Source: Iodobacter violaceini
GTDB lineage: Bacteria; Pseudomonadota; Gammaproteobacteria; Burkholderiales; Chitinibacteraceae
Assembly: GCF_011601265.1 (NCBI RefSeq)
Contig: NZ_JAAOLX010000002.1
Span: 62,001-126,000 of the forward strand
Reading direction: 5' to 3'
DNA: 64,000 nt
Part shown: positions 9,008 to 18,920 of the stretch, piece after piece
Numbering within the stretch: position 1 is the first letter of the stretch
How the letters are laid out: each line of letters starts with the position of its first letter
Notes under the pieces: generated by a model
What the model was told of the DNA's origin: nothing
What the model saw: the letters and a program-made list of their open reading frames with translations, nothing else
Databases searched by the model: none
Made by a program: the position numbers and the translations under genes

Positions 9008-10214
9008 GATATTGGCCTGTAAGTGGTGTAAGAGTGTAGCTTTGCCATTTTTCAATGGCGTCTGAAAAACGGGCAAAGCCAATTTCGCAAATAAAATCTT
9101 TGCCAGCACGTATGGCTTGATTATGGACCTTATCCAGCATCCATAATTCGCAAAAATGCACAATTAAATCAATGTCGGCCTGTACAATAACCGCCATATC
9201 CAGATTGATAAGGCGCTTAAATTGCTCCTCGTCAAAGCCATCTGGAAGCGTCCAACCATCCTCACTATTGCCATTGGCTTGAATTAAAGGATTTAATCGA
9301 ATGAGGCCAGAGTCGATAACAGGGCATTCATCCATCGCTAAAGGTAAACGCCCGCCTATTAATAAATGCGCCAGAAAAGTGTGTGAATCAGGCGGATCGG
9401 CCAAAATAGTGGCAGCTACTTTTTTTATATCATTCTGAATGGAGGATATTTGCTGGTTTTTAAATAAAAAACCAGGCTCATTATGTGTCCGGTTATTTAA
9501 AAGCGGTAACATGGTACTGCCAGTGCCGATGCTTAAAATGGCAATTTGCTCTTTTTTCCAGCTTGCGGCAATGGCTTCTGTTGCAGCAGCTAATACGGGG
9601 TTGTTATAACCTGTTAAGCCACCATCCCAGTATTGCCCGCCAGCTATTTGAGCAGGCTGATCAAAAAACTGAATGGGCGCATTGCTGGATGCATGTACAG
9701 CATCGATCAGCGATATATCGGCATAGGGCGAGGTCACTGCACCGGCAAGGCTTGGCCAGGAGCGAAAAAATTTTGCGCGATCCCTGTCATAGTCGTAGCT
9801 TACAAACATAAACAAAATGGGCTGATTGTTTTTGCCCATGATTTGAATATCCCGCATCCATTCAGGGCCATATTGTTTAAATACAGCAATTAATGCCTGG
9901 AGTTTCTTTTCTGTAGAAAATCGTGGCAAAGGCAAGAATAAATTCAAAGGGTTGAATTTATTATACCAGGGTAATTCGCTAAATATGGCCCGCCGCTGTG
10001 ACTCGCTCGTAAAAAAGGCGAGAATCTCTGCCAGTGTGAAATTTTCAATCAGTGCTGCCACTACAATACTGCCGCCTGAATTGGCGGCGACTAAATCAAA
10101 ATGTTTCAAAACGTCGTGCCCACGGGCATTAGCGCCATAAAGCCTGATGAGTGTTTTAACCTGAATGAGCGCCCATGCGCCCCCGCCATCTAAAGATAAA
10201 ATATGATATTTCAT
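8982..10214 (-). CDS. Patatin-like phospholipase
   Basis: A 410-residue patatin-fold protein: oxyanion loop LSLDGGGAW near residue 10, nucleophile elbow AANSGGS near 50 (Ala-x-Ser-x-Gly instead of Gly-x-Ser-x-Gly) and the dyad aspartate in YWDGGLTGYNNP near 200. Patatins cleave acyl chains from phospholipids with a Ser-Asp dyad. No signal peptide is seen. ATG 10,214 is preferred to 10,226 because it starts directly before MKYHILSLDGGG. No nucleotide cyclase or other immune-type gene lies next to it, so a defence role is not supported. Confidence 0.82.
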   Translation of the reverse strand: MKYHILSLDGGGAWALIQVKTLIRLYGANARGHDVLKHFDLVAANSGGSIVVAALIENFTLAEILAFFTSESQRRAIFSELPWYNKFNPLNLFLPLPRFSTEKKLQALIAVFKQYGPEWMRDIQIMGKNNQPILFMFVSYDYDRDRAKFFRSWPSLAGAVTSPYADISLIDAVHASSNAPIQFFDQPAQIAGGQYWDGGLTGYNNPVLAAATEAIAASWKKEQIAILSIGTGSTMLPLLNNRTHNEPGFLFKNQQISSIQNDIKKVAATILADPPDSHTFLAHLLIGGRLPLAMDECPVIDSGLIRLNPLIQANGNSEDGWTLPDGFDEEQFKRLINLDMAVIVQADIDLIVHFCELWMLDKVHNQAIRAGKDFICEIGFARFSDAIEKWQSYTLTPLTGQYHDLSRQLF

Positions 10215-10244
10215 GGTGCGCACCATTCCAGATGGCTATCGTTT

Positions 10245-10634
10245 TTATTGCCGCCGCCAGCGGGACTTTTTTTGCAGGGTATTCGCTGATTTTTGTTTAC
10301 GCCTCGGCCAGTCACAGCCATTGCAGCAGTTCAGGCAATCACACACATCATCAAAGCTGATATCACCTGGGAGATCGCAATCACAATCTCCTCTTTGAGC
10401 GATGGCCGGGCGGCGCTGCAAAGGGGTGTGCAGGTGATAAATCTGCCCGCATCGAATCATGCGCTGCCTGAGAATAACGATTCCTGCCCATGCACCATGC
10501 CTGCGAATGGCGCGAAAACCCAGCGTGGAGCAACTGGCTCTGCCGGTGTGAAAATGATAGGCGCAGCAAAAACCTTTGTAGGGCGAAATGTATTTTTTAT
10601 AAAACCGGATGAATAGCAGCAGTATATTGCGCAA
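10245..10634 (-). CDS. YidD-like membrane protein insertion factor with cysteine-rich tail
   Basis: A 129-residue protein whose N-terminal half matches YidD (LLLFIRFYKKYISPYKGFCC, then FRAIRRHGAWAGIVILRQRMIRC). YidD is an amphipathic, membrane-associated factor that helps YidC-dependent insertion and normally sits by rnpA-yidC. Here it is remote, the CxxxPTCSxYA signature is altered (CCAYHFHTGRASCS) and a tail with seven closely spaced cysteines (about residues 84-107, CDCD, CDCLNCCNGC) is added. It is probably a paralogue; metal binding by the tail is inferred. Confidence 0.65.
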   Translation of the reverse strand: MRNILLLFIRFYKKYISPYKGFCCAYHFHTGRASCSTLGFRAIRRHGAWAGIVILRQRMIRCGQIYHLHTPLQRRPAIAQRGDCDCDLPGDISFDDVCDCLNCCNGCDWPRRKQKSANTLQKKSRWRRQ

Positions 10635-10693
10635 GGCAAATTAACCTTTAATTGCGTAACAAATGAGTTAAGAAGGCCTGAATGCGTTTATTC

Positions 10694-11047
10694 TTAAATA
10701 CTGTTTTGATAAGCCTCTGACAGATACGCCTTTAAATGTTTTGCTTCGATATCGCCCGCTTCTTGTATTTTGATATGGCGGCGGATTTTTCCTTTGCCTT
10801 CCAGTACCTGATGGGGGTCTTGCAGATCACAGCCCCGGCTAAATTCAAGGCTGATATGGCTGGTATATGCAAATATGCCGCAAAACGGAGTGGTGTCTGC
10901 AAAAATTAATCCGCCATACATCACGCGCTCGCTGGCGTGGGGAATCAGCGAATAAATCAGCGCCCTAATGGATTGCACTATTGCATGTAATTCCGGATTA
11001 TTTAAGCAAATATCACGCAGTAATTGCTCTGTTTTTTCATCGCTCAT
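10694..11047 (-). CDS. DUF1801 domain protein
   Basis: A 117-residue protein with the DUF1801 fold: IRALIYSLIPHASERVMYGGLIF, GIFAYTSHISLEFSRG and a lysine-rich end HIKIQEAGDIEAKHLKAYL. The family is also called YdhG-like and has been compared with frataxin-type iron proteins, but its biochemical role is uncertain. It is a stand-alone gene. Confidence 0.75.
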   Translation of the reverse strand: MSDEKTEQLLRDICLNNPELHAIVQSIRALIYSLIPHASERVMYGGLIFADTTPFCGIFAYTSHISLEFSRGCDLQDPHQVLEGKGKIRRHIKIQEAGDIEAKHLKAYLSEAYQNSI

Positions 11048-11199
11048 GCGGGTGTGCCTCAGGTGAAAATAATGAATAAACAGAGTGGCTTGCTTTATTT
11101 AATACAAAAAACCACGCCATCTGCCTGATGTTGCCATGTCAACTTGCTTTCATCAAGATTAATTTTTAAGTGAGCATATCGGGCTGTTTCTGGCCCTGT

Positions 11200-11230
11200 T
11201 TGTTATGATGCGACAGATTGCGTTTATAAT
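11200..11230 (+). promoter_or_regulatory. Promoter of the FKBP gene
   Basis: A perfect -10 hexamer TATAAT (11,225-11,230) with a poor -35 candidate TTGTTA (11,200-11,205, spacing 19). Transcription from here would start near 11,237, which supports translation from 11,259 or 11,262 rather than from the in-frame ATG at 11,205. Confidence 0.45.
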
Positions 11231-11261
11231 TCCGGGATGGCTGACCAATAAGAGCGTAATG

Positions 11262-11603
11262 ATGAGCAATGAACTAATCGTTGAAGATATTCAGCTGGGT
11301 GATGGCAAAGAAGCCGTAAGAGGCGCTTTGATTACCACTCAATATCGTGGTTTTTTAGAAGACGGCACGCAGTTTGATTCTTCTTATGACCGTGGTGTGC
11401 CGTTTAAATGCGTGATTGGCACGGGGCGCGTGATTAAGGGCTGGGATCAGGGCTTGATGGGCATGAAGGTAGGCGGCAAGCGTAAGCTTTGGGTGCCCGC
11501 GCATCTGGCCTATGGCGAGCGGCAAATCGGCGGGCATATCAAGCCTAATTCTAATTTGATTTTTGAATTGGAATTACTGGAAGTGCTGACGCGTGATGAA
11601 TAG
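11262..11603 (+). CDS. FKBP-type peptidyl-prolyl cis-trans isomerase
   Basis: A 113-residue single-domain cytosolic FKBP: LITTQYRGFLEDGTQFDSSYDRG, VIGTGRVIKGWDQGLMGMKVGGKR and PAHLAYGERQIGGHIKPNSNLIFELELL. These contain the conserved FKBP active-site residues (Tyr, Phe, Asp, Val-Ile, Trp, Tyr, Phe). It catalyses proline isomerisation during folding. The start could be 11,259 or 11,262 (consecutive ATGs). No signal peptide once the spurious upstream extension is removed. A strong terminator follows directly. Confidence 0.92.
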   Translation: MSNELIVEDIQLGDGKEAVRGALITTQYRGFLEDGTQFDSSYDRGVPFKCVIGTGRVIKGWDQGLMGMKVGGKRKLWVPAHLAYGERQIGGHIKPNSNLIFELELLEVLTRDE

Positions 11604-11608
11604 CACAA

Positions 11609-11635
11609 AGCCCCGCATGCGGCGGGGCTGGTTTT
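11609..11635 (+). terminator. Rho-independent terminator after the FKBP gene
   Basis: The stem AGCCCCGC / GCGGGGCT (11,609-11,616 / 11,622-11,629) is followed by GGTTTT. It overlaps the end of the convergent GFA gene by two bases. Confidence 0.85.
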
Positions 11636-11981
11636 ATAAGGATTTGCCGTCGTAGTGATGTACAGGAATGGCGGCAAGGTCGATGTCTTCCAGGCAGCGC
11701 AAATTCACCGCCACCACTGTATTGCCTTGCGGGTCTTTGCCTTCCCCATAGGGGTGGATGCCGCAGTTAGGGCAAAAATGGTGATTGATCAAATGCTTGT
11801 TGAATGTGTAAGTGCTGACCGCTTCTTTGGGCGTATGGAGGGTGAACTGATCGCCTGGCACAAACCATAATAAAGAGCCTTTGCGTGAGCAGATCGAGCA
11901 ATTGCAAGCAAGAGCGCTGCCAATTTCACCTTCCGCACTGAACGCAATCTTGCCACAGTGACAACTGCCTTTATAAACCAT
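11634..11981 (-). CDS. GFA family zinc protein
   Basis: A 115-residue protein of the glutathione-dependent formaldehyde-activating (GFA)/Mss4-like fold. Zinc ligands are seen as CHCGK (Cys7, Cys9), ACNCSICSRKG and HHFCPNCGIHPYG. The name comes from the Paracoccus Gfa enzyme. Most members are uncharacterised, so the reaction here is open. Monocistronic, convergent with the FKBP gene. Confidence 0.85.
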   Translation of the reverse strand: MVYKGSCHCGKIAFSAEGEIGSALACNCSICSRKGSLLWFVPGDQFTLHTPKEAVSTYTFNKHLINHHFCPNCGIHPYGEGKDPQGNTVVAVNLRCLEDIDLAAIPVHHYDGKSL

Positions 11982-12105
11982 GAAATTTCTCCTTTAGGTC
12001 TTTGGGTATAACGCTGGGGAAAATGAATTCAAAATAGCATGTGTTTTATAGATTGCCGATCTGTGCAATATTGCCTGCCTGATAATTCTATTAAAGCGCC
12101 TAAAT

Positions 12106-13173
12106 CTACTCCATCAGCGCGACGGATTTTATCTGCGCCCATACCTGCAGGCCGGGGCAGATGTTGAGCATGGCGGCTGATTTTTTGGTCAGTCTTGCCA
12201 GAATCATGGCATCACCCACTTTTACCCTGACCAGCACAAGGCCGGGGTGCTCGTCGCCGGCAAGGGCATCAACACAGCCAGGTAAAACATTCTGGATACT
12301 GCTTTTTCCCGGCGGTTCAATGGCCAGGCTGACATCTCTGGCGAGTACCCGCACCCGCAGTTTGCGGCCCATTGGCAGGCCCTGATCTCTGGTCCACAGA
12401 CTGCCGCCTGAAAAAGTAACTCTGGCTAAGTGCCATTCGGCATCCAGCTCTGCCACGCAGACATCCAGAATGGCACCGGCCTCTTCACCCTGGCGAACCG
12501 GCAGATCGAGCCGGGTCAGCGTATCGGCCAGCGGGCCGGTTGTCAGTACGCTGCCGTTTTCCATCAGCACTAAATAATCGGCAAGCCTGGCAACCTCATC
12601 AGGGGCGTGGCTGATATACAGCACGGGGATGCGCAATTCTTCGTGCAGACGCTCCAGATAGGGCAGGATTTCTTGCTTGCGTTTTATATCAAGCGCGGCC
12701 AGTGGCTCGTCCATCAGCAAAATATCAGGGCTGAGTGCCAGGGCGCGCGCTATGCCAACCCGGCTGCGCTCGCCGCCAGACAGCCGCTCGGGTTTGCGCT
12801 CCAGCAGATGAGCAATACCCAGCAGCTCAATGGCTTGCTCTAAGCTGACCTGCTGCCTGGCAGGGGCACGCTTTAGCCCATAGCGCAAATTGCCTGATAC
12901 GCTGAGGTGCGCAAATAAGCTGGCTTCCTGAAACACATAACCCAGCGCGCGTTTGTGTGTGGCTAAAAAATGGTGTTCATCCTGCCAGACTTCACCCTTT
13001 ACGATCAACCGGCCCTTGGCGCGCTCCAGCCCTGCAATACAGCGCAGCAGTGTGGTTTTGCCAGAGCCGGAAGACCCGAACAGGGCGGTGATGCCATGGC
13101 TGGGCAAGTTTAAATCCACATCAAGCTGAAAGCCGGGCCAGTCCAGTTGAAAGCGTGCCTGAATGCCTGTCAT
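12106..13173 (-). CDS. modC: Molybdate ABC transporter ATP-binding protein
   Basis: A 355-residue cytosolic ATPase that drives molybdate uptake. Walker A is [14 protein letters not shown] near residue 35, the signature [15 protein letters not shown] and Walker [14 protein letters not shown]. The C-terminal 130 residues form the TOBE/Mop-like regulatory domain ([25 protein letters not shown]). ATG 13,173 is chosen because it overlaps the modB stop (ATGA). Third gene of the modABC operon. Confidence 0.93.
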   Translation of the reverse strand: MTGIQARFQLDWPGFQLDVDLNLPSHGITALFGSSGSGKTTLLRCIAGLERAKGRLIVKGEVWQDEHHFLATHKRALGYVFQEASLFAHLSVSGNLRYGLKRAPARQQVSLEQAIELLGIAHLLERKPERLSGGERSRVGIARALALSPDILLMDEPLAALDIKRKQEILPYLERLHEELRIPVLYISHAPDEVARLADYLVLMENGSVLTTGPLADTLTRLDLPVRQGEEAGAILDVCVAELDAEWHLARVTFSGGSLWTRDQGLPMGRKLRVRVLARDVSLAIEPPGKSSIQNVLPGCVDALAGDEHPGLVLVRVKVGDAMILARLTKKSAAMLNICPGLQVWAQIKSVALME

Positions 13174-13847
13174 TTTGTGCTCCTGCCGGGCCGCCACAGA
13201 TACATGGCCAGCAGCACAATAAAGGAGAACGCCAGCATCACGGCAGAAAGGCGGTGCGCCTGCAGATAGTCCATCGCTTCTACATGATCATAAATCTGCA
13301 CCGAAACCACGCGGCTGACGCCAGGGATATTGCCCCCTATCATCAGTACAACACCAAACTCACCCACTGTATGGGCAAAAGTCAGGATCGATGCCGTAAT
13401 AAAGCCGGGCAGGGATAAGGGCACGGCAACGGTAAAGAAAGCATCCAGCGGAGAAGCGCGTAAAGTCGCTGCGACTTCCATCGGGCGCTCTCCCACTGCT
13501 TCAAAAGCGGTTTGCAGCGGCTGCACCATAAATGGCAGTGAGTAAAACACCGAAGCAATGACCAGCCCCCAGAAGGTGAAAGGCAGCAGCCCAAGCCCCA
13601 GCGCCTGAGTCAGCTGCCCGACAGGCCCCTGTGGCCCCATCGCCAGCAGCAAATAAAAGCCCAGCACCGATGGCGGCAAAACCAGCGGCAGCGCCACCAC
13701 GGCAGCCACCGGCCCTTTCCACCATTTCTTGCTGCGCGCCAGCCACCATGCGATGGGCGTGCCAACAATCAGCAGAATGAGGGTCACGATGCTTGCCAGC
13801 TTCAGCGTCAGCCAGATGGCTTGCAAATCATTCTCAGCTAAAAGCAT
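13170..13847 (-). CDS. modB: Molybdate ABC transporter permease
   Basis: A 225-residue inner-membrane permease with about five helices and the binding-protein-dependent transport signature ([25 protein letters not shown], the EAA loop contacting ModC). Further match: [22 protein letters not shown]. Its stop overlaps the modC start by four bases. Confidence 0.93.
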   Translation of the reverse strand: MLLAENDLQAIWLTLKLASIVTLILLIVGTPIAWWLARSKKWWKGPVAAVVALPLVLPPSVLGFYLLLAMGPQGPVGQLTQALGLGLLPFTFWGLVIASVFYSLPFMVQPLQTAFEAVGERPMEVAATLRASPLDAFFTVAVPLSLPGFITASILTFAHTVGEFGVVLMIGGNIPGVSRVVSVQIYDHVEAMDYLQAHRLSAVMLAFSFIVLLAMYLWRPGRSTK

Positions 13848-13918
13848 TCATCTTTTCTCAATCTGCTTAGGGATGGTTGTCGCAGGGCAGGTGATGCCGG
13901 GCGGAATAAGGCTGAATA

Positions 13919-14722
<804 letters not shown>

Positions 14723-14777
14723 TTAAAGCTTTTCGCGGCGGGAGTGTTGGTGCGAAAGGGGTAGGCCGCGTAAAGGC

Positions 14778-15617
14778 TTACTCTTCTGTAATAAAATCTC
14801 TTATTCTTGCAAACGCTGCCTCCGGATTATCCCGCCATACGCCGTGGCCACAGCCTGCAAATTGCGTAAATTGCATCCACTTCTCAGGCAGTGCCCGGGC
14901 AATATCTTTCGCGTCTTCCAGAGGGCAGACAGGATCCAGCTCTCCGGCCAGGACGAGTACCGGGCATTGTGCTTTTGCAAGACCTGGTAATAAGTTCATG
15001 GTTTGCTGCTCCGTGCCTGCCCAGGTAAGTAAAATCTCGTGATTGGGAAGCCTGCGGCCTGAAGTTGCTTTTTTTGTGGAATACAGTGGTTTGCAGATTT
15101 GCTGGTAGGGCCGCAGTGTCGCTTTGCAAGGGTTGCTCCAAAATTGCAAAGCGGCCTCTCTTGCCGCCGGGCCACCTAATTGGGCAAACATGGCAAGTTT
15201 ACGCTCCAGATTAAGCGCGGCCGAGGTGCTGGATAAAATCACTTTACCGGGGTGCTCCGGGTATCTCGCTAAATAATGCTGAGCCACAAAGCCACCAAAA
15301 GATTGCCCAAGCACGATGGGTTTGCTAATGCCCAGTGCGGCGCAGAGCGCGACCAAATCATCTGCAAAGTGATCCAGCGTCAGCTCTGCCACCGGGCGCG
15401 GATTGCTGCGTCCATGGCCGCGGTGGTCGTAATAAATAATCTGTGCAATATCGCTAAGCTGGCTGAATGCTGGCTTAAAGCCGGTGTGATCATAGCCGGG
15501 GCCGCCATGCAGCAGGATCAGCGTTGGTTTTTCGCACATTTGCATGCCATCAGCAACCAGGCTTAAGCCCTCGGTATCTACAAATAATTGCACATCGTGG
15601 CTGAGGGCTATTTTCAT
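14778..15617 (-). CDS. Alpha/beta hydrolase, proline iminopeptidase-like
   Basis: A 279-residue alpha/beta hydrolase: HGGPG oxyanion motif (about 37-41), YYDHRGHGRSNP, nucleophile elbow GQSFGG (about 103-108), aspartate in LAGELDPVCP and histidine in FAGCGHGVW. The HGGPG motif is typical of prolyl aminopeptidases (S33), but many relatives are general hydrolases. No signal peptide. Its ATG overlaps the stop of the upstream acetyltransferase (ATGA). Confidence 0.85.
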   Translation of the reverse strand: MKIALSHDVQLFVDTEGLSLVADGMQMCEKPTLILLHGGPGYDHTGFKPAFSQLSDIAQIIYYDHRGHGRSNPRPVAELTLDHFADDLVALCAALGISKPIVLGQSFGGFVAQHYLARYPEHPGKVILSSTSAALNLERKLAMFAQLGGPAAREAALQFWSNPCKATLRPYQQICKPLYSTKKATSGRRLPNHEILLTWAGTEQQTMNLLPGLAKAQCPVLVLAGELDPVCPLEDAKDIARALPEKWMQFTQFAGCGHGVWRDNPEAAFARIRDFITEE

Positions 15618-16186
15618 TGGGGGCCTAATTTAAGGCGGTTATGCCAATCGCTGACTAAAAGACCATACAAGGCCGTATCGGATACCACGCCATCTACAAT
15701 CCAGCGTTCACGCAAATAGCCTTCGCGGCTAAAGCCAAGGCGCTCCAGGCATTTTGCTGAAGCAATATTCCTGGGGTCGATATCTGCTTCTGCGCGGTTT
15801 AAATTTAACTGAGTAAAGCCAAAATCAAGCAATGCACTCAGCGCTTCATGCATATAGCCCTTACCCCATGCTGAATGGGCCATGCCATAGCCAATTTCTG
15901 CACGGCGGCATTGCTTATCCAGATCAAACAGCGTGCAGTTACCCATTAAAACACGGTCTTCTTTGCGCTCAATTCCCAGACGAATATAGTCTCCCGCGGC
16001 CATGGCTTTTAAATCGCGGGCAATCAGCGCTTCTGCAATTTCAATAGAATCCCATGGGGGTGTGCTCCAGTATTGCATTACTTTTTCATCAGAAAAAATA
16101 GCCAGCAATGCAGCCGCATCCGTTTCTTGCAGTGGCCGCAATATTAAGCGGCTGGTCTGCAATTTAACTTTTTCAAACGTGGTCAT
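15614..16186 (-). CDS. GNAT acetyltransferase, RimJ/RimL type
   Basis: A 190-residue acetyl-CoA-dependent N-acetyltransferase: LQTSRLILRPLQETDAAALL at the N-terminus, GYGMAHSAWGKGYMHEALSA (acetyl-CoA binding loop) and NIASAKCLERLGFSREGYLRE (motif B). Such enzymes modify protein N-termini or small molecules. ATG 16,186 is chosen where homology starts; the frame stays open further upstream. Coupled to the downstream hydrolase through a 4-base overlap. Confidence 0.85.
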   Translation of the reverse strand: MTTFEKVKLQTSRLILRPLQETDAAALLAIFSDEKVMQYWSTPPWDSIEIAEALIARDLKAMAAGDYIRLGIERKEDRVLMGNCTLFDLDKQCRRAEIGYGMAHSAWGKGYMHEALSALLDFGFTQLNLNRAEADIDPRNIASAKCLERLGFSREGYLRERWIVDGVVSDTALYGLLVSDWHNRLKLGPQ

Positions 16187-16276
16187 TTGTGCAATCTTTA
16201 AAAAGGGTAAAGGTCTGACAGATGCGAAATATCCCCAACAACTTGCAATGATGGACATAAACTGCGCTGCAGAAAT

Positions 16277-16705
16277 TCAGCGTTTAATTGCCAGCACTAA
16301 CACACCAGCAGCAACCAAAGTGATGCCCAGCCACTCTCTTGGGGAAGGGCGCTCGCCTAAAAATGCAAATGCAAAAACGGCAACTAAAACAAGGCTGAAT
16401 TTATCAACAGGAGCCACTTTTGATGCGTCGCCAATTTGTAAAGCCCTGAAATAGCAAAGCCAGGATATACCTGTGGCCAATGCAGAGAGTGTTAGAAATA
16501 ACCAGGTTTTAGCCGTCAGAGCTAATGGATTGCTCCATTTTCCTGTAAATCCAATAAATCCCGTGAGTACAAAGACAATAATCACCGTTCGCAACAGGGT
16601 GGCAAAATCAGAATCGACACCTTTAATACCTATTTTTGCAAAGATGGCCGTCAGTGCCGCAAAAATAGCCGACAGTATTGCCCAAAAAAACCACGGATTA
16701 CTCAT
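16277..16705 (-). CDS. Single-domain EamA/DMT membrane transporter
   Basis: A 142-residue membrane protein consisting of one EamA module with five predicted helices; most drug/metabolite transporters have two. It starts WFFWAILSAIFAALTAIFAKIG and ends SPREWLGITLVAAGVLVLAI. Small EamA proteins of this length can act as dimers. Substrate unknown. Confidence 0.8.
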   Translation of the reverse strand: MSNPWFFWAILSAIFAALTAIFAKIGIKGVDSDFATLLRTVIIVFVLTGFIGFTGKWSNPLALTAKTWLFLTLSALATGISWLCYFRALQIGDASKVAPVDKFSLVLVAVFAFAFLGERPSPREWLGITLVAAGVLVLAIKR

Positions 16706-16812
16706 TGGCGATTACACCTTAAAACAGGTGATACAAACAGATTTAAAGGCATGCCTGCATGAATGAAAGCTTATTCCAATTTTATGGTGGGAATGCCTTT
16801 TGGACTAAAAAT

Positions 16813-17079
16813 TTATTCTGCCTTTTGCGCGCAGGCAGGTATCTTATCATTGGCTGTTAAAGCATTCAGCTGCTTCCAGCTGGCTCTTGGGCAAGCTGCT
16901 GGTTTTTTATCGGGCATGCACAAAATGTAATAGCTTTCGACTGCCTTATCTTTTAAGCATTTTTTAAAGTCTTTAATTTCAAGATACTTCGGTGGCAGAG
17001 CGGCAGCGCTGTTTACTGCAGTGCCAGCCGTTGTTGCAAGCAAAATAATTGTACTGATCTTACAGATATTTTTTCGCAT
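16813..17079 (-). CDS. Small secreted protein, unknown function
   Basis: An 88-residue protein with a signal peptide (MRKNICKISTIILLATTAG...) and four cysteines in the mature part (KKCL, ILCMP, AACPRASW, PACAQ), suggesting two disulfides in the periplasm. ATG 17,079 is chosen because the signal peptide begins there. Family not recognised. First of three neighbouring small exported proteins on this strand. Confidence 0.55.
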   Translation of the reverse strand: MRKNICKISTIILLATTAGTAVNSAAALPPKYLEIKDFKKCLKDKAVESYYILCMPDKKPAACPRASWKQLNALTANDKIPACAQKAE

Positions 17080-17321
17080 ATCATGGCCTTTATAAAATGA
17101 ACAATGATGTTGTAATTTATAAACGAACTGCGGAGCATATATAGGGTACAGGCAAACAAACAGAGTGGCGTACTCAAAAGGGTTTGATTCGTTTATTTTG
17201 CATTTAAATGATTTGCCTTCGGCAGATTGCTTTGAAGCAGAGGATGTCACATATGTCCAGCGCATTACCGCCATGATGATCTGAGTCTGCCTTGAATAGC
17301 CATGGTAAAAGTATCCGCTGC

Positions 17322-17798
17322 TTAATCCATCATCAACTTGCCTTTTGCATACCCGGTGGAGTTATAGTTTATTTTCAAATCATTCAGAAGAAAATCGATT
17401 GAGTTAAAAAGCCCCATTTTTATGGCTGCGGGCGTTTGGGCTTCTTTTATGGTCAATATAGTTTTTTTACTCCAGCGCTCAAGCATATTATTGATGGATG
17501 CACCTTGCCTTACGGATAGCTCAATGCTCAATACATTGCTTTTTTTACTTCTTATATCGATTCTCAGTGCATCTTCTGAGCCTTCATACACAGCGCCAGG
17601 GTTGATTGCCTGAATGGTATATTTCTTCAGCGCGCTGTTTGAGTATTCTTCCAGTACTTTTTCAGTTATTTCGTGTTTTTTTAACAGTTTTTGTGCCGAT
17701 GGGGATGTGTAAGAATAAGCTAAAAGCGCTTTATTTGTTGTTTCAGCATAAATTGAGCATGAAAACATAAACGCTATAAGACAGATCAAAATCTTCAA
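17322..17798 (-). CDS. Secreted protein, unknown function
   Basis: A 158-residue protein with a signal peptide (MKILICLIAFMFSCSIYA). The mature part is mixed alpha/beta by eye, with lysine-rich stretches and no cysteines, and has no motif I recognise. Confidence 0.6.
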   Translation of the reverse strand: MKILICLIAFMFSCSIYAETTNKALLAYSYTSPSAQKLLKKHEITEKVLEEYSNSALKKYTIQAINPGAVYEGSEDALRIDIRSKKSNVLSIELSVRQGASINNMLERWSKKTILTIKEAQTPAAIKMGLFNSIDFLLNDLKINYNSTGYAKGKLMMD

Positions 17799-17854
17799 GG
17801 CAGTTTCCTTTATTTTAAATATTACAGGGCTTATGAATGGCGAACAGATCCGTA

Positions 17855-18337
17855 CTATTTCCCTCGTCCATCAGTAATATGCCATGCAAAGCAGCGCGCT
17901 AATTTTTGGGGTATACCCGGCGCATCTTCTTTCAGCCATTTTTCAACGGCAGGTCCTTCGCCATCGGCGGCCGATCCGGCCCAATCAGTCAGGTACCCGC
18001 TGCTTTTATCAGGTGCAGCGTTATAAACCAAATAGAGCTCATCGGTGATGCGGGTGCTGATATAAATAATGTACCATTGCTTATAATGAATCACTTCAAA
18101 AATATCAGTGCTATCTGTAATTAAGGTCTGATTAAGTGATGGCCCCAATTGCTTGTTGAGGTGCACATTAATGGCTTTGGCAAATAGGGTTTTCTGTTTT
18201 TCTGAAACAGGCCGTATCATTTTTTCGCAAGGGTTTGCAAATGCAGAAAAAGAAACGCAGTAAAAAATGGTGGCGATGAAGCATATTCTCAAATATTTTA
18301 CTTTGCCAGCCATTGCCGCTGTAGAGTATTCAGGCAT
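17855..18337 (-). CDS. Secreted protein, unknown function
   Basis: A 160-residue protein with a hydrophobic export signal (YLRICFIATIFYCVSFSAFA) followed by NPCEKMIRPVSEKQK and ending HITDGRGK. ATG 18,337 is chosen because AAGAG lies about 8 bases upstream; ATG 18,313 is a possible alternative closer to the signal sequence. It overlaps the end of the upstream acetyltransferase by 8 bases. Function unknown. Confidence 0.55.
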   Translation of the reverse strand: MPEYSTAAMAGKVKYLRICFIATIFYCVSFSAFANPCEKMIRPVSEKQKTLFAKAINVHLNKQLGPSLNQTLITDSTDIFEVIHYKQWYIIYISTRITDELYLVYNAAPDKSSGYLTDWAGSAADGEGPAVEKWLKEDAPGIPQKLARCFAWHITDGRGK

Positions 18338-18878
18338 GGGCAAGCTCTTTATTCCGCCAGTCATTTTTATTTATGGCCAGTACAATAGTATTCCATGAGG
18401 CTCCTTTGAAAAACTGATCATTGATGCGCTCGGCTTCAATATGCATTCCCAGTGACTTACAAAGATTGACTGCGGCTTTATTGCCTGCGATTGTTTCGGC
18501 ATAAATACGCTGAACTTTTAATACGCTGAATCCAAATTCAATGATCGCCTGCGCTGCCTGTCTGGCTGCACCTGTGCCGTGCCAGCGCCTTCCTAATTCG
18601 CAGCCAACAGAGGCATTGGCGGTATCTTCAAGACGAATACCACAAGAGCCCATTAATTCGCCAGCGAGGGAAACAACAGCCAGTTGAAACTTTCGCCTTG
18701 GCTGCTCTTTTGATTGCTGAATAAATAAATCCAGCAAAAATTCGGACTTTTCAGCTGAGGAATCTTCCTCGCTATAAAAACGCTGAAATTTTTCATCATT
18801 ACGCAGTTTTTTATATTCATTTAAGTCTGCGGGCGTGAAATCTCTCAGTAATAGCATTGGGGTTGAAATGGGCTGCAT
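18330..18878 (-). CDS. GNAT acetyltransferase
   Basis: A 182-residue GNAT protein of the RimJ/RimL type: LLLRDFTPADLNEYKKLRND, the cofactor loop GCELGRRWHGTGAARQAAQA and NKAAVNLCKSLGMHIEAERI. It ends with HFFKGAS-like conserved text (QFFKGASWNTIVLAI). Substrate unknown. The next gene in the same direction overlaps it. Confidence 0.82.
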   Translation of the reverse strand: MQPISTPMLLLRDFTPADLNEYKKLRNDEKFQRFYSEEDSSAEKSEFLLDLFIQQSKEQPRRKFQLAVVSLAGELMGSCGIRLEDTANASVGCELGRRWHGTGAARQAAQAIIEFGFSVLKVQRIYAETIAGNKAAVNLCKSLGMHIEAERINDQFFKGASWNTIVLAINKNDWRNKELAHA

Positions 18879-18920
18879 GACTTAATTCCATTCGTAAAAA
18901 AATACGTAATAAGCCGAATT

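Noticed and set aside
8982-10214. Patatin as a CBASS-type effector
   Set aside because: No cyclic-nucleotide synthase or accessory immune gene is adjacent; neighbours are DUF1232 and a YidD paralogue.
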